A stretch of 53,395 bases of DNA from a virus. The position numbers and the translations under genes were made by a program. How positions within the stretch are numbered: position 1 is the first letter of the stretch; each line of letters opens with the position of its first letter. The stretch lies in IMG/VR virus record IMGVR_UViG_3300043466_002220, positions 1-53,395 of that record; one strand, given 5' to 3'. This document shows, piece after piece, positions 20,035 to 28,274 of this stretch. The notes beneath the pieces were generated by a model that made no database searches, had not been told where the DNA came from, and worked only from the letters and a program-made list of their open reading frames with translations.

Positions 20035-20649
20035 TTATTTTTTTATAGTAAAAATATTTTTAATATATATTACACTTATATCTTTGTTAGTATTATATTC
20101 AAATAAGAGTATATCTTTTTTCTTATTTTGAAAGCCTATATTTAAACCAGGATATGTTTTTAATGTATTTATATTACTTTGTAAAGAAAGTCCTCCTAAT
20201 AAGTTAAAAACAGGTTGTTTAATTTTAAGTGTATCTGATTTAACTTCATAGTCAAATTTAATACTATCTAAAGTACCTGTTGTTAAAGCAATATAACTAA
20301 ACTTAATATGTTTATTTTCTAAAGTGTCAACATAAGTTCTTTTTTGAATTGCTTCTAAATATAATTTTAACTTTTCATTTTCAGATAAAGTATTTAAATA
20401 TTTTTGTTCTAATTCTTTATTAACTGGATTCTCTATTTCAATAGTATCTCCATCTTTAGTTATAAATAAATAATTAGTTTTATCTATTTCTACAGGTTTA
20501 TAATAATCAAAACCTCCTATTTTAGGTTCAGTTATAATTACATTTGGATCATTTTTAATTATATCTTCTTGACAACTACGTTGTAGGAAAAGTAAAATTA
20601 CTAATCCTACAACTAATATTTGCCAAAAATATTTTTTAATTAAATTCAT
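20035..20649 (-). CDS. Membrane-anchored periplasmic protein, spanin-like, 204 aa
   Basis: A short basic start (MNLIKKYFWQ) leads into one transmembrane segment (about 9-24), then a long exported region with a helical stretch (about 75-100) and beta-rich remainder. The topology, N-terminus in the cytoplasm and the rest outside, and position directly after the endolysin suggest an inner-membrane spanin-like role in outer-membrane disruption. No sequence motif proves this, and the C-terminal beta part is larger than in classical i-spanins. Confidence 0.5.
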   Translation of the reverse strand: MNLIKKYFWQILVVGLVILLFLQRSCQEDIIKNDPNVIITEPKIGGFDYYKPVEIDKTNYLFITKDGDTIEIENPVNKELEQKYLNTLSENEKLKLYLEAIQKRTYVDTLENKHIKFSYIALTTGTLDSIKFDYEVKSDTLKIKQPVFNLLGGLSLQSNINTLKTYPGLNIGFQNKKKDILLFEYNTNKDISVIYIKNIFTIKK

Positions 20650-20678
20650 AATTAAATATTTGTATTAATAATTTTATA

Positions 20679-21197
20679 TTAAATGTTTATATATTTATAA
20701 GTGTAACCATTTATTGTTTCTGATGTAAAATCACCTTTATCTATTTTAGCTTTCATTTTTTGCCACGATAAACCAAAATCTCGTTGAAAATGAGGTAAAT
20801 CCCATTTTTTACCATCGGTTATAAAACCATTAGTATATCCTCCAGATGTAAATACTTTAGTTACTTCTAACCAATCTGATATTCCATCTTTATCACCATC
20901 TCTTTTAGTATCCCATGAAACTTCTTCAAATTTACCATCACTATCTTTATCATACATAAGTACAATATCAAATGCTAATCCATAATTATGAATTGATTGA
21001 CCACCTTTAGCATTAGTTACCTTAGGTCGCTTTTTAAATAATTCATCTTGTTCTTCATGTGTTCTAAAAGTATAAGATAATCTTAATCTAACTCCTTTAC
21101 CTAATTCTAAATTATTAGCTTTAGTATATAATTCTAAAACTTCTTTTCTAATTTTAGGATGAAGTGTTTTAATCCTCTCCAGACTTATCTGATCCAT
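20679..21197 (-). CDS. M15-family peptidase endolysin, 172 aa
   Basis: The zinc-peptidase pattern of M15 enzymes is complete: SIHNYGLAFD (His and Asp ligands) and WDLPHFQ (second His). This family cleaves the peptide stems of peptidoglycan at lysis. The frame is open to 21230, but MDQISLERIKTLHP at 21197 is the usual start of this family and shortens the overlap with the upstream membrane gene to 29 nt. Between the metal-binding blocks is an insert with two Asp-rich loops (DKDSDGKFEE and DGDKDGISDW) that look like calcium sites. Neighbouring small membrane genes complete the lysis cassette. Confidence 0.93.
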   Translation of the reverse strand: MDQISLERIKTLHPKIRKEVLELYTKANNLELGKGVRLRLSYTFRTHEEQDELFKKRPKVTNAKGGQSIHNYGLAFDIVLMYDKDSDGKFEEVSWDTKRDGDKDGISDWLEVTKVFTSGGYTNGFITDGKKWDLPHFQRDFGLSWQKMKAKIDKGDFTSETINGYTYKYINI

Positions 21198-21369
21198 TTT
21201 TTCTATCTTTAAATTTTTGATGTAATTCAATTATTTTATAAATTGTATATATAATTGATATAAACAGAGCAATTGGTTTAAGTATTGTTTCAATATTAGT
21301 AAAAGCAAAAGCAATTACTATAAAATTTATTATAGTTAGTTTAAATTCGTGTATCATTGTTTTATCCAT
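21169..21369 (-). CDS. Small membrane protein, candidate holin, 66 aa
   Basis: A hydrophobic core (about 9-46) long enough for one to two membrane spans is followed by a charged tail (KFKDRKNGSDKSGED). It overlaps the endolysin gene and the upstream 63-aa membrane gene by a few bases, the usual layout of phage holin or antiholin genes. No family-specific motif is visible. Confidence 0.65.
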   Translation of the reverse strand: MDKTMIHEFKLTIINFIVIAFAFTNIETILKPIALFISIIYTIYKIIELHQKFKDRKNGSDKSGED

Positions 21370-21553
21370 TGTGTTTTAATCTTTCAACAATATTTGTAAA
21401 TCCTTCAATAGAAACATATGCTGTGGCTAATATAACCCAATTAGTATCTGTAACATGTCCTGTAAATAAACCTACAGATGCTATTACAAATGCTAATAAT
21501 TTTCTACTCATTAATTTTCCTAGATAAAAATCTATTTTTTCTTTTCTGCTCAT
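21362..21553 (-). CDS. Small two-span membrane protein, candidate holin, 63 aa
   Basis: It begins with a basic segment (MSRKEKIDFYLGKLMSRK), then two hydrophobic segments (about 19-31 and 36-50) with a short turn (TGHVTDTN), and a charged end (ERLKHNG). Size and topology match a class II holin. It starts the membrane-gene pair preceding the endolysin and follows the fibre gene after a 3-nt gap. Confidence 0.65.
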   Translation of the reverse strand: MSRKEKIDFYLGKLMSRKLLAFVIASVGLFTGHVTDTNWVILATAYVSIEGFTNIVERLKHNG

Positions 21554-21556
21554 TTT

Positions 21557-22315
21557 TTAAATATTTTTAAAGTGAAAATGTGTTGTTACGTTTACTTCCG
21601 CTGTTCCATCTAAGCTTTTTAGAAAATATGTAACAACATAACCATCAGGAATTGTAACGTCAATTGGAGTTATTGTATAAAAAGAAGTTATATCACCACT
21701 TGCTTTTGTTACACTATATTCTCCTAAATTTATTTCATTTATTGTAGATGTATTTGTACTAGAAGAATTCACTCTTTGACAAGCTACAACCATTATTGTA
21801 TAATTAGTTGTCGTAGTTCCTCCACTTGAAATATCTAAATAAATCTTATCTAATTTTTTATTACCGTTTGCTACGTAAAAGAAACTAGAATTACTTCTAT
21901 TTGCTTGAGATAAACTAGCATAATCAGAAGTTCCTACCATTTGAGTAACCATTATCATGTCGTTAAATCCAGAATAATCTCCACGAGATCTATAATAAAC
22001 ATTAGCATTTGTTAAAGTCCATCTATTTTGTAAATAAACAATTTCTTTTATTTGTGTTGCTGGGATAACTGGTTGATTTATTAAATCATTATAATCTCCT
22101 GAAAATGCTACAGTGGCAAAATCCCCTTCTTTAGTATATCTTCCAATCCAATCTCCATTAGCAACTTCAGTTAAAAAATCTGAACTACTAAATAAACCAA
22201 CTATAGAATCATTAAGAATCCATAGTTGGTTATTATATATTACAGTAGTTGATTTAGGATATACGCCAGGTCTCCAAGGTTTTGCATAATCTTCATTATT
22301 AATTTGTACTGACAT
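21557..22315 (-). CDS. Tail-fibre-like protein, 252 aa
   Basis: The N-terminus has a carbohydrate-binding-like stretch (PWRPGVYPKSTTVIYNNQLWILND) split by repeated Trp and Tyr. Next comes EGDFATVAFSGDYNDLINQP, a motif widespread in phage tail fibres at the junction with the C-terminal head. The C-terminal half is Ser/Thr-rich beta structure. It lies 12 nt downstream of the 625-aa fibre gene. Receptor binding is inferred from the motif and position. Confidence 0.7.
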   Translation of the reverse strand: MSVQINNEDYAKPWRPGVYPKSTTVIYNNQLWILNDSIVGLFSSSDFLTEVANGDWIGRYTKEGDFATVAFSGDYNDLINQPVIPATQIKEIVYLQNRWTLTNANVYYRSRGDYSGFNDMIMVTQMVGTSDYASLSQANRSNSSFFYVANGNKKLDKIYLDISSGGTTTTNYTIMVVACQRVNSSSTNTSTINEINLGEYSVTKASGDITSFYTITPIDVTIPDGYVVTYFLKSLDGTAEVNVTTHFHFKNI

Positions 22316-22327
22316 ATTTTATTTATT

Positions 22328-24205
22328 TTAAGCAGGTAATACAATATCTCTAACCCATCCTGATGTAGAAGGATAAGCTACTCCTCCTGTTTTTATATAC
22401 GCTGCAAATAACGGAACTCCTGCTGAAATTGCTGCAGCTCTATCATTAAATCTTCTAATACTCTCTATTATATTAGCTCCAATTATATTTATAGCTGAAA
22501 CATTATTTGAATTAGTTAAATCTACTTTTGTAAAATCTAAAGTTCCTGATTCAAAATTATTATGGTTAAATGTAACAGCCCATAAGTTAGTAGATTCAAA
22601 TATATTTGTAACAGAAAGTAATACTCCACTTTGGGAATCTATAAGAACGAAGTAAACAATGTTATTATTTGTCTTATTAAATAAATTTGTTATAGTGTTT
22701 TGTACTTCTAATGTTGGTGAATTTCCAACAAAACCTGGAGTAAATCCTCCTGTAGGTGTGAATACAAACCCATCAGTACGTGCTCCTGTTATTGCAATAT
22801 AACTACCTTCAAAAAATCTTACTTGTCCTCCTAAATGTACGAAAGCTTTTAAAGCAGTGTTTATTGTAATTGAAGATATACCACTAACTAATGTTCCGTA
22901 AACATATATTCTTGAATTTCCTCCTATTTTATAAACACCTTGATAATCTGAACGTACCGTACATTCTATTGAAAAAGTTACATTTCCATCATTATTATTA
23001 CCTGTACTTAATATATCTGAATTTAAAGCGTATTTTGTAATATTATTATTTGGAAAATATAATAAACCTTTTCCTTTTAATAAAATTATTTTTGATTGAG
23101 AATAATTAGATGTTGCTATGTTTGAACCTGAATTATTTAAACCATCTCCATTTGAAGTTATTGAATATCCTTCATTTATAGTTATTGTAACTGAGTGTTT
23201 ATTTCCATTAAAATATAAAGCATTGTCCATATCTATTAAATAACTAGGGGCTGTATGATTTATATTTGCATTTACTTCTAAATTAAGTTCTTCATAACTA
23301 AAATTACCTCCAAAATTATATTGTGTAGTATTGTCTTGTACTATTATCTTTTGACCTGCTTTTTCAGGTAACAATCTTGTTCCTGAACCAACATAACTAT
23401 AAATAGCATCACCATCTAAAGCGTTTTTAATTGCAGTATCTGCTGTTATAGTTGCAGCTCCTCCTAATAATGGATAAGTAATAGAGTTTGTAAAAGGTTG
23501 TGCTAAACTACCTTTTCCTATAAATACAAATCCTAATATAGCGGTACCTCCATTTTGTTCTTTATTTTCAGTTAACCATTCATTATATGTAGGTACATAT
23601 AAACTATTTATATATAATGCTGGAATACTTGCAGTAGAAGGTGTTTCAATTCTAACTTCATCATTTGTAGAAGTAATAGTTAAATTATCTGAAACTAATT
23701 TTTTTATTCTTACAGTAATATCGTTTGTATTTTCTTGAACATCTCTTACAAAAGATTCTCCATTGCTTGATTGACTATCTATAATAACAGTTTTTATTTC
23801 ATGTTTATTAGTAGTACTGTTAAATCCTTTATAAACTTCAGCTCCTGTTCCAACATTTTCAATTTTTATTAAATCTTGAAGTGTATCTGTTGTTACATAT
23901 TCTTTTAAAAAGAAATTATATTTTTTACCTGAATAATTAATATCATATACTGTAGGAAGACCTGTAGGATATGTAAAATCTAAAGGAACTAATCCTGTAT
24001 TTTCTTCACCAATTTGTACTTCTCTCCATACATATATTGATTTTTCAGCTAAACATAATACTTCTAATTGATCGTGATATGTAAATGCTAAATTATTATC
24101 AACTCCTAAATATGCTAAAGTAGCTTCATCTTTAGAAAACTCTTTAACGTTTAAAGGAATTTGTGTAGTTATTTTTAAACCCGTAGGTATATTTGTATAA
24201 TCCAT
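22328..24205 (-). CDS. Tail spike or fibre protein, 625 aa
   Basis: The N-terminal 130 residues look like a virion-attachment domain (KITTQIPLNVKEFSKDE). A Thr/Asn/Ser-rich region follows, in which alternating polar and hydrophobic residues from about 270 to 560 (SITINEGYSI, SITINTALKAF, NIVYFVL) suggest a parallel beta-helix. It ends in a short domain with GWVRDIVLPA. No depolymerase active site can be assigned. It overlaps the upstream gene by 1 nt and is followed by a second fibre gene. Confidence 0.65.
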   Translation of the reverse strand: MDYTNIPTGLKITTQIPLNVKEFSKDEATLAYLGVDNNLAFTYHDQLEVLCLAEKSIYVWREVQIGEENTGLVPLDFTYPTGLPTVYDINYSGKKYNFFLKEYVTTDTLQDLIKIENVGTGAEVYKGFNSTTNKHEIKTVIIDSQSSNGESFVRDVQENTNDITVRIKKLVSDNLTITSTNDEVRIETPSTASIPALYINSLYVPTYNEWLTENKEQNGGTAILGFVFIGKGSLAQPFTNSITYPLLGGAATITADTAIKNALDGDAIYSYVGSGTRLLPEKAGQKIIVQDNTTQYNFGGNFSYEELNLEVNANINHTAPSYLIDMDNALYFNGNKHSVTITINEGYSITSNGDGLNNSGSNIATSNYSQSKIILLKGKGLLYFPNNNITKYALNSDILSTGNNNDGNVTFSIECTVRSDYQGVYKIGGNSRIYVYGTLVSGISSITINTALKAFVHLGGQVRFFEGSYIAITGARTDGFVFTPTGGFTPGFVGNSPTLEVQNTITNLFNKTNNNIVYFVLIDSQSGVLLSVTNIFESTNLWAVTFNHNNFESGTLDFTKVDLTNSNNVSAINIIGANIIESIRRFNDRAAAISAGVPLFAAYIKTGGVAYPSTSGWVRDIVLPA

Positions 24206-24843
24206 TATTGTTTGATTATTTTAAATTTCATTATTCCGTGACTATATGTATTATCTGATATAAATAAAGTTGCATTTAATTCAGGTATTAATTGAATATT
24301 AAAAGTATGAGTCACATTGTTATCTAATCCGTCTTTAACTATATAATCAGTAGTATTAGATTCTAAAGCTAAAAATACAATTTTACCTATTTTAGTATAA
24401 TCTATATTTTTACCTAGTTCAAAGTTTTCATATGTATCTGAAGGTATATTTACTAAATAATTAGTATCATCAACTAATTCTGTTATTTGGGAATTATTTA
24501 ATGTATAAACTTCTTGCCAATATAATATAGATTGATTTTTAATTACTGTATTACAATCTGTATTTTCAGCTTGTTCAAATTTAGGTTTAGGAGTTGTTTG
24601 ATATTTTTTAATAACTTTTGGAGGACAAATATTTTCTGAGTAAAATGATAATTTATTATAATAATCAATTAATTGATTATTTTCATCATTTGTCAATTCA
24701 AGTTTATTTAATAGTTTATAAATTATATTTAAATAATATATATCTATAATTTCTAACTTTCCAATAAGCTGTGCTCTTTTATATATTTTTTCAATCGAAC
24801 CAATTAATACTCCTAAATGATTTTTAATTGTTATTTCAATCAT
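24205..24843 (-). CDS. Virion-block protein, 212 aa, unknown
   Basis: The N-terminal half is helical (two antiparallel helices, about 12-80). The C-terminal half, after a Pro/Lys linker (YQTTPKPKFEQ), is a small beta domain. No motif recognised. It overlaps the spike gene by 1 nt and lies 2 nt from the 191-aa Cys-rich gene, so these three are probably translated together. An adaptor between tail and fibre is plausible from position only. Confidence 0.55.
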   Translation of the reverse strand: MIEITIKNHLGVLIGSIEKIYKRAQLIGKLEIIDIYYLNIIYKLLNKLELTNDENNQLIDYYNKLSFYSENICPPKVIKKYQTTPKPKFEQAENTDCNTVIKNQSILYWQEVYTLNNSQITELVDDTNYLVNIPSDTYENFELGKNIDYTKIGKIVFLALESNTTDYIVKDGLDNNVTHTFNIQLIPELNATLFISDNTYSHGIMKFKIIKQ

Positions 24844-24845
24844 AA

Positions 24846-25421
24846 TTAATTTTGTTTAAATTTACTACAAGAGCTACATTCTACAGTTTCACAATTATTA
24901 CATTTTTTAATAGAACAGAATTTTTTTAATTTATTAATTAAACTAATTGCTTGTAAGTAATATCCTTCTTCAATTGATTTTTCAACAATATCTAATGTTA
25001 ATCCTATAGACAATACTAAATCATCTATAAAAGGATTTGTACAATTAGTGCAAGGATTCTTTTGATGTTCAAAAAATCTATTTAATAAACATTTATAATA
25101 AGGTGATAAATTGTAAGTGATACCTAAAGCAGGGTCTAAAAATTGACCACAATTATCAAGAGGTACATAGTCACTTTGTATTTCAATAAACCAAATATCG
25201 TCAAAAGATGAAATTTGTAATTCTTCAGCAGTAACAATAAATGATTCTATATTTGTAAGTTGTTCTAATTTATAATCTAAATTTATTGCTTTTGTGTAAT
25301 CTTTAAATGTATTCATATTCCACAATAAAATAGAAGTAATTAGTGAACCTGTTTCTGTTTGAACATTGATCGCTAACTGTGAACCATTTTCTTGTATTTC
25401 TAAATTATTTACGGTTATCAT
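24846..25421 (-). CDS. Cys-rich virion-block protein, 191 aa
   Basis: The first 110 residues form a beta-rich domain. The second half contains two cysteine clusters: NPCTNCTNPF (about 120) and FCSIKKCNNCETVECSSC (about 168-186), a good candidate for metal binding. Proteins with this layout recur before fibre genes in crAss-like phages, in my recollection, but have no assigned function. It is the first gene after the terminator at 25434-25469. Confidence 0.55.
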   Translation of the reverse strand: MITVNNLEIQENGSQLAINVQTETGSLITSILLWNMNTFKDYTKAINLDYKLEQLTNIESFIVTAEELQISSFDDIWFIEIQSDYVPLDNCGQFLDPALGITYNLSPYYKCLLNRFFEHQKNPCTNCTNPFIDDLVLSIGLTLDIVEKSIEEGYYLQAISLINKLKKFCSIKKCNNCETVECSSCSKFKQN

Positions 25422-25433
25422 ATTTTTTTAAAT

Positions 25434-25469
25434 AAAAAAAGGGAGCGAGTTTTTCACTCAACTCCCTTT
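25434..25469 (-). terminator. Intrinsic terminator after the 337-aa structural gene
   Basis: On the minus strand an 8-bp stem (AAAGGGAG with CTCCCTTT) with a second inner stem (GAGT with ACTC) is followed by seven T. It lies 20 nt past the stop codon of the 337-aa gene and just upstream of the next gene. Confidence 0.85.
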
Positions 25470-25489
25470 GTAGGTTAATTTTAATTTTA

Positions 25490-26503
25490 TTAAACAACTG
25501 GTAAATTAGCAGGTACTGTTGCTAATGTACCTACAGCCGTTCTAATATTAGCTAATACTGAATTAGTAGCAGCATTATTTGCTAAAGTATCAGTAACTTT
25601 ATCAACTAAAATAGTTAATACTTTATATTGTCTTTCAACAGAAGTTTCATTACGTGGTGCAAAATATTTAATTTGAATCACATTATATAAACCATCTTTT
25701 GAAGTATAATAAGGTGTACGATCTCCAAAATCTGCAGGATAACCTAACAATCTATTTGGATCATATTTATAACCTTTTACAAACCATTCAAAGTTTGTAG
25801 CAAATTTACCTGTACCTTGACCAACATAACCGTCAGTAACAGTTGTTTCAGTAAGTAAATTTAAATTTGCATTGTAACCGTTTTCAACATTGTTAAAAAC
25901 TTTACCTCTAACTGTAAAATTAAATTTACGTCCTTCAATTTTACCAGGACGATTTTCTTGATATTTCTCAGTAATTAAAATACCAGTACCGTTTGCAACA
26001 ACTGTAAATTCAGAATTTCCTCTACGCTCTAAATTTTTATTAATAGAAGCGATAATTCCATCTCTAACAGTAGTAGCAGTATCAGAACCTAATACTTCAC
26101 CTGTTACATAATATCCTTGAATGAATTGAAAGTTTTCAGGAGATAACATATCTTCTAATCTGATTTCAACTTCATAAGTTCTTTGAGCAGCAATTACACC
26201 ACTACCTGTAAATCCATCAACTTTTACTGATTTTAAAACTTCAGGAGCATATTCTGCAACTGTAATCTTATCAATATATCTAGGATCAATTCTATCTGAA
26301 AATTCAAAATTCAGATTTTTACCAGCATCTCCGCTAGTTTTTTGTAAAAAATAAAAAGGTTTACCTGCTGCGACATTTCCTCCGTCTACAGATAACGCTT
26401 TAACTTCTTTATCACTTGCCGTAGCAATAAATGTTGCAACTGTAGTTTCTGTCGCAACAGCATTACCTACAATTAACTCACCCACTTGATTAGGTCCGTA
26501 CAT
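25490..26503 (-). CDS. Virion structural protein, 337 aa
   Basis: The sequence starts MYGPNQVGELIVGNAVATET and is rich in beta structure, with balanced charge and few cysteines. A segment near 115-140 (TYEVEIRLEDMLSPENFQF) and a long central region end in a helical C-terminus. It sits between capsid and fibre genes with its own terminator, as expected for an abundant structural protein. I cannot separate an auxiliary capsid, head-fibre or tail-ring role from sequence. Confidence 0.55.
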   Translation of the reverse strand: MYGPNQVGELIVGNAVATETTVATFIATASDKEVKALSVDGGNVAAGKPFYFLQKTSGDAGKNLNFEFSDRIDPRYIDKITVAEYAPEVLKSVKVDGFTGSGVIAAQRTYEVEIRLEDMLSPENFQFIQGYYVTGEVLGSDTATTVRDGIIASINKNLERRGNSEFTVVANGTGILITEKYQENRPGKIEGRKFNFTVRGKVFNNVENGYNANLNLLTETTVTDGYVGQGTGKFATNFEWFVKGYKYDPNRLLGYPADFGDRTPYYTSKDGLYNVIQIKYFAPRNETSVERQYKVLTILVDKVTDTLANNAATNSVLANIRTAVGTLATVPANLPVV

Positions 26504-26537
26504 AATTTAAAATAGTTTTAATTTATAAATAATTTAA

Positions 26538-27278
26538 TTACTCGTTTCTTTGATCTAATTGAATTTTACTTTCAAGATTTTGTGGTTTATAATCTCTTAA
26601 TGCTAATTCAACAGCTCTGTCTAATATTTCTCTATGAATAGATTCACTTAATTCACATTGTAATTCTTCAGTAAATCCATCTATTGATAAATTTTCATTT
26701 GGAAATATGACATCAAGATCTTTTAAGATAATAGGTTTTGGATATTTAATATATCTCATATGATATTCTGAAATATCGTATGGTGAAATAATTTCAACAA
26801 TTTGATCATTATTGTATTTAGCAATATCTAATCTCCAAAGAACATCTTCATCAGGTTTCTTAAAAGGATTCAATCGTTGAATATTATATTCATCATGTGT
26901 TATAACTTTAATGTTTGCTATATTATTATTAATACAACTATTAGTTGATGATAATTTAGCACTTTCTTGAATAATTAAAAAAGTATTATTTGGTATTGTA
27001 AAAAACTTAGAATTAGTATCGATTCCACTATTTAAAGATAGTGTTGTATTGTTTTTAAAATTAACAATAAGTTCTTTTAAATCTACTCTTCTTTTTTCAG
27101 TTGACTCAAAACCTTTTTGTTTACGATTACTTAAAGAATCATAATAGTTTTTAACTATTTCTAATTGTGCTTTTGTAAAAAAAACTGATTTTTCATAATC
27201 ATCTATATTAGGAGCAGATTGTCCAGCAATACTATTATAATGAATATCAAACTCATTACTCATTTCTAAGTTTGTCAT
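26538..27278 (-). CDS. Head/neck protein, 246 aa, unknown
   Basis: It begins MTNLEMSNEFDIHYNSIAGQ, with a helical first third including a basic patch (NRKQKGFESTEKRR), a beta-rich middle (about 80-160) and a helical end (HREILDRAVELALRDYKPQ). Conserved genes of this length lie after the MCP in crAss-like phages. A head-completion or neck role is suggested by place alone. It is spaced 2 nt from the 289-aa gene. Confidence 0.5.
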   Translation of the reverse strand: MTNLEMSNEFDIHYNSIAGQSAPNIDDYEKSVFFTKAQLEIVKNYYDSLSNRKQKGFESTEKRRVDLKELIVNFKNNTTLSLNSGIDTNSKFFTIPNNTFLIIQESAKLSSTNSCINNNIANIKVITHDEYNIQRLNPFKKPDEDVLWRLDIAKYNNDQIVEIISPYDISEYHMRYIKYPKPIILKDLDVIFPNENLSIDGFTEELQCELSESIHREILDRAVELALRDYKPQNLESKIQLDQRNE

Positions 27279-27280
27279 AT

Positions 27281-28150
27281 TTATTTCTCTTTATTAATCT
27301 TTGCTTCAATAATATCTCGAACTTCTTGATTTTTAACATTGTCTAAATATGAAACAGCATTATCAAAAGTTGGAATTTCTCCTGAATTACATAAATCTAA
27401 TCCGTCTACTGTTGAATACTTGTTTGATTTTTTAACAATTACTCCTTTATCAATACCTTCGTTAATTAACATTTTAGTATGAAAAGATTTATCATTTACA
27501 ATGTTTACAAAAGATAATGGTTTAGAATCAATAATTTCTTCAATTTTAGTTTGTAACCATCTTAAACTAGAATCGTTACTTATTGGCTTATTTGTTAACA
27601 ATTTATAAACTCCTAAAAGTTTTTCTTTATCATCTTCAATTTTACCATATAATTTAAATGCTTCTTTCTTAGAATCAAATTTCTTTTTATCTTCAAGCAT
27701 TTCTTCATCACCTCTTGTGATAGCAAATTGATAAGTTTGTTTTTGATTTCTTACAGCCCATGAAGGCGAAATATCTTCTTTAGTTAAACTTTCTAAAATT
27801 TTAATTGAAATATAATCCATGGGATTACTCAAATCAAATCTATTATTTGCATCTTCTTTTTGTAATGTTACAAAAAACGTTTGCCAAAATTCTCCATAAA
27901 CAGATAAATTTAAACCTGTTGCAGATTCTAAATATTCTTTTTCTTCATTAGTAAGAACATTTTTAATAGAACCATTTCTTTGAATTGGTGCTGAAAATTT
28001 ACGAACTGCATTTGTAAGCATTCCTCCTGAAATAACATGGTTTTTGTCAACGTTAGCTGCCATACCTGTATTTCTATTTATATATTTAACTACCACAATT
28101 TCGTCAGGTAGTGTAAAAGTATTTTTTAACTCTTTAACATCTTCTTTCAT
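27281..28150 (-). CDS. Head-associated protein, 289 aa, unknown
   Basis: The N-terminus (VVKYINRNTGMAANVDKNHV) is followed by a mixed alpha/beta region and a charged C-terminal half with many Lys and Glu. No recognised domain. It is the first gene downstream of the MCP terminator and starts a new close-packed group (289, 246 and 337 aa). By synteny it is a conserved crAss-like head or head-tail joining protein. Confidence 0.5.
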   Translation of the reverse strand: MKEDVKELKNTFTLPDEIVVVKYINRNTGMAANVDKNHVISGGMLTNAVRKFSAPIQRNGSIKNVLTNEEKEYLESATGLNLSVYGEFWQTFFVTLQKEDANNRFDLSNPMDYISIKILESLTKEDISPSWAVRNQKQTYQFAITRGDEEMLEDKKKFDSKKEAFKLYGKIEDDKEKLLGVYKLLTNKPISNDSSLRWLQTKIEEIIDSKPLSFVNIVNDKSFHTKMLINEGIDKGVIVKKSNKYSTVDGLDLCNSGEIPTFDNAVSYLDNVKNQEVRDIIEAKINKEK

Positions 28151-28174
28151 CTCTTCTTCCTTTTAAGATTATTT

Positions 28175-28203
28175 TAAAAAAGGGAGTTTTTAAAGAACTC
28201 CCA
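28175..28203 (-). terminator. Intrinsic terminator after the major capsid gene
   Basis: On the minus strand a 7-bp stem (GGGAGTT with AACTCCC) is followed by six or more T. It lies about 75 nt past the MCP stop codon, after a second larger hairpin (28227-28260). Confidence 0.85.
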
Positions 28204-28226
28204 ATTAAAACTTTTATTATTTTATA

Positions 28227-28260
28227 GTGCACCTCTACAGCAGATTGTGTAGAGAGGCAC
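28227..28260 (-). other. Stable hairpin in the MCP 3' untranslated region
   Basis: GTGC pairs with GCAC and CTCTACA with TGTAGAG around a short loop, giving a helix of at least 11 bp with a small bulge. It has no T-run of its own and lies between the MCP stop codon and the terminator, where it could protect the abundant capsid mRNA from 3' exonucleases. Confidence 0.7.
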
Positions 28261-28274
28261 TTAACCAATTATTA

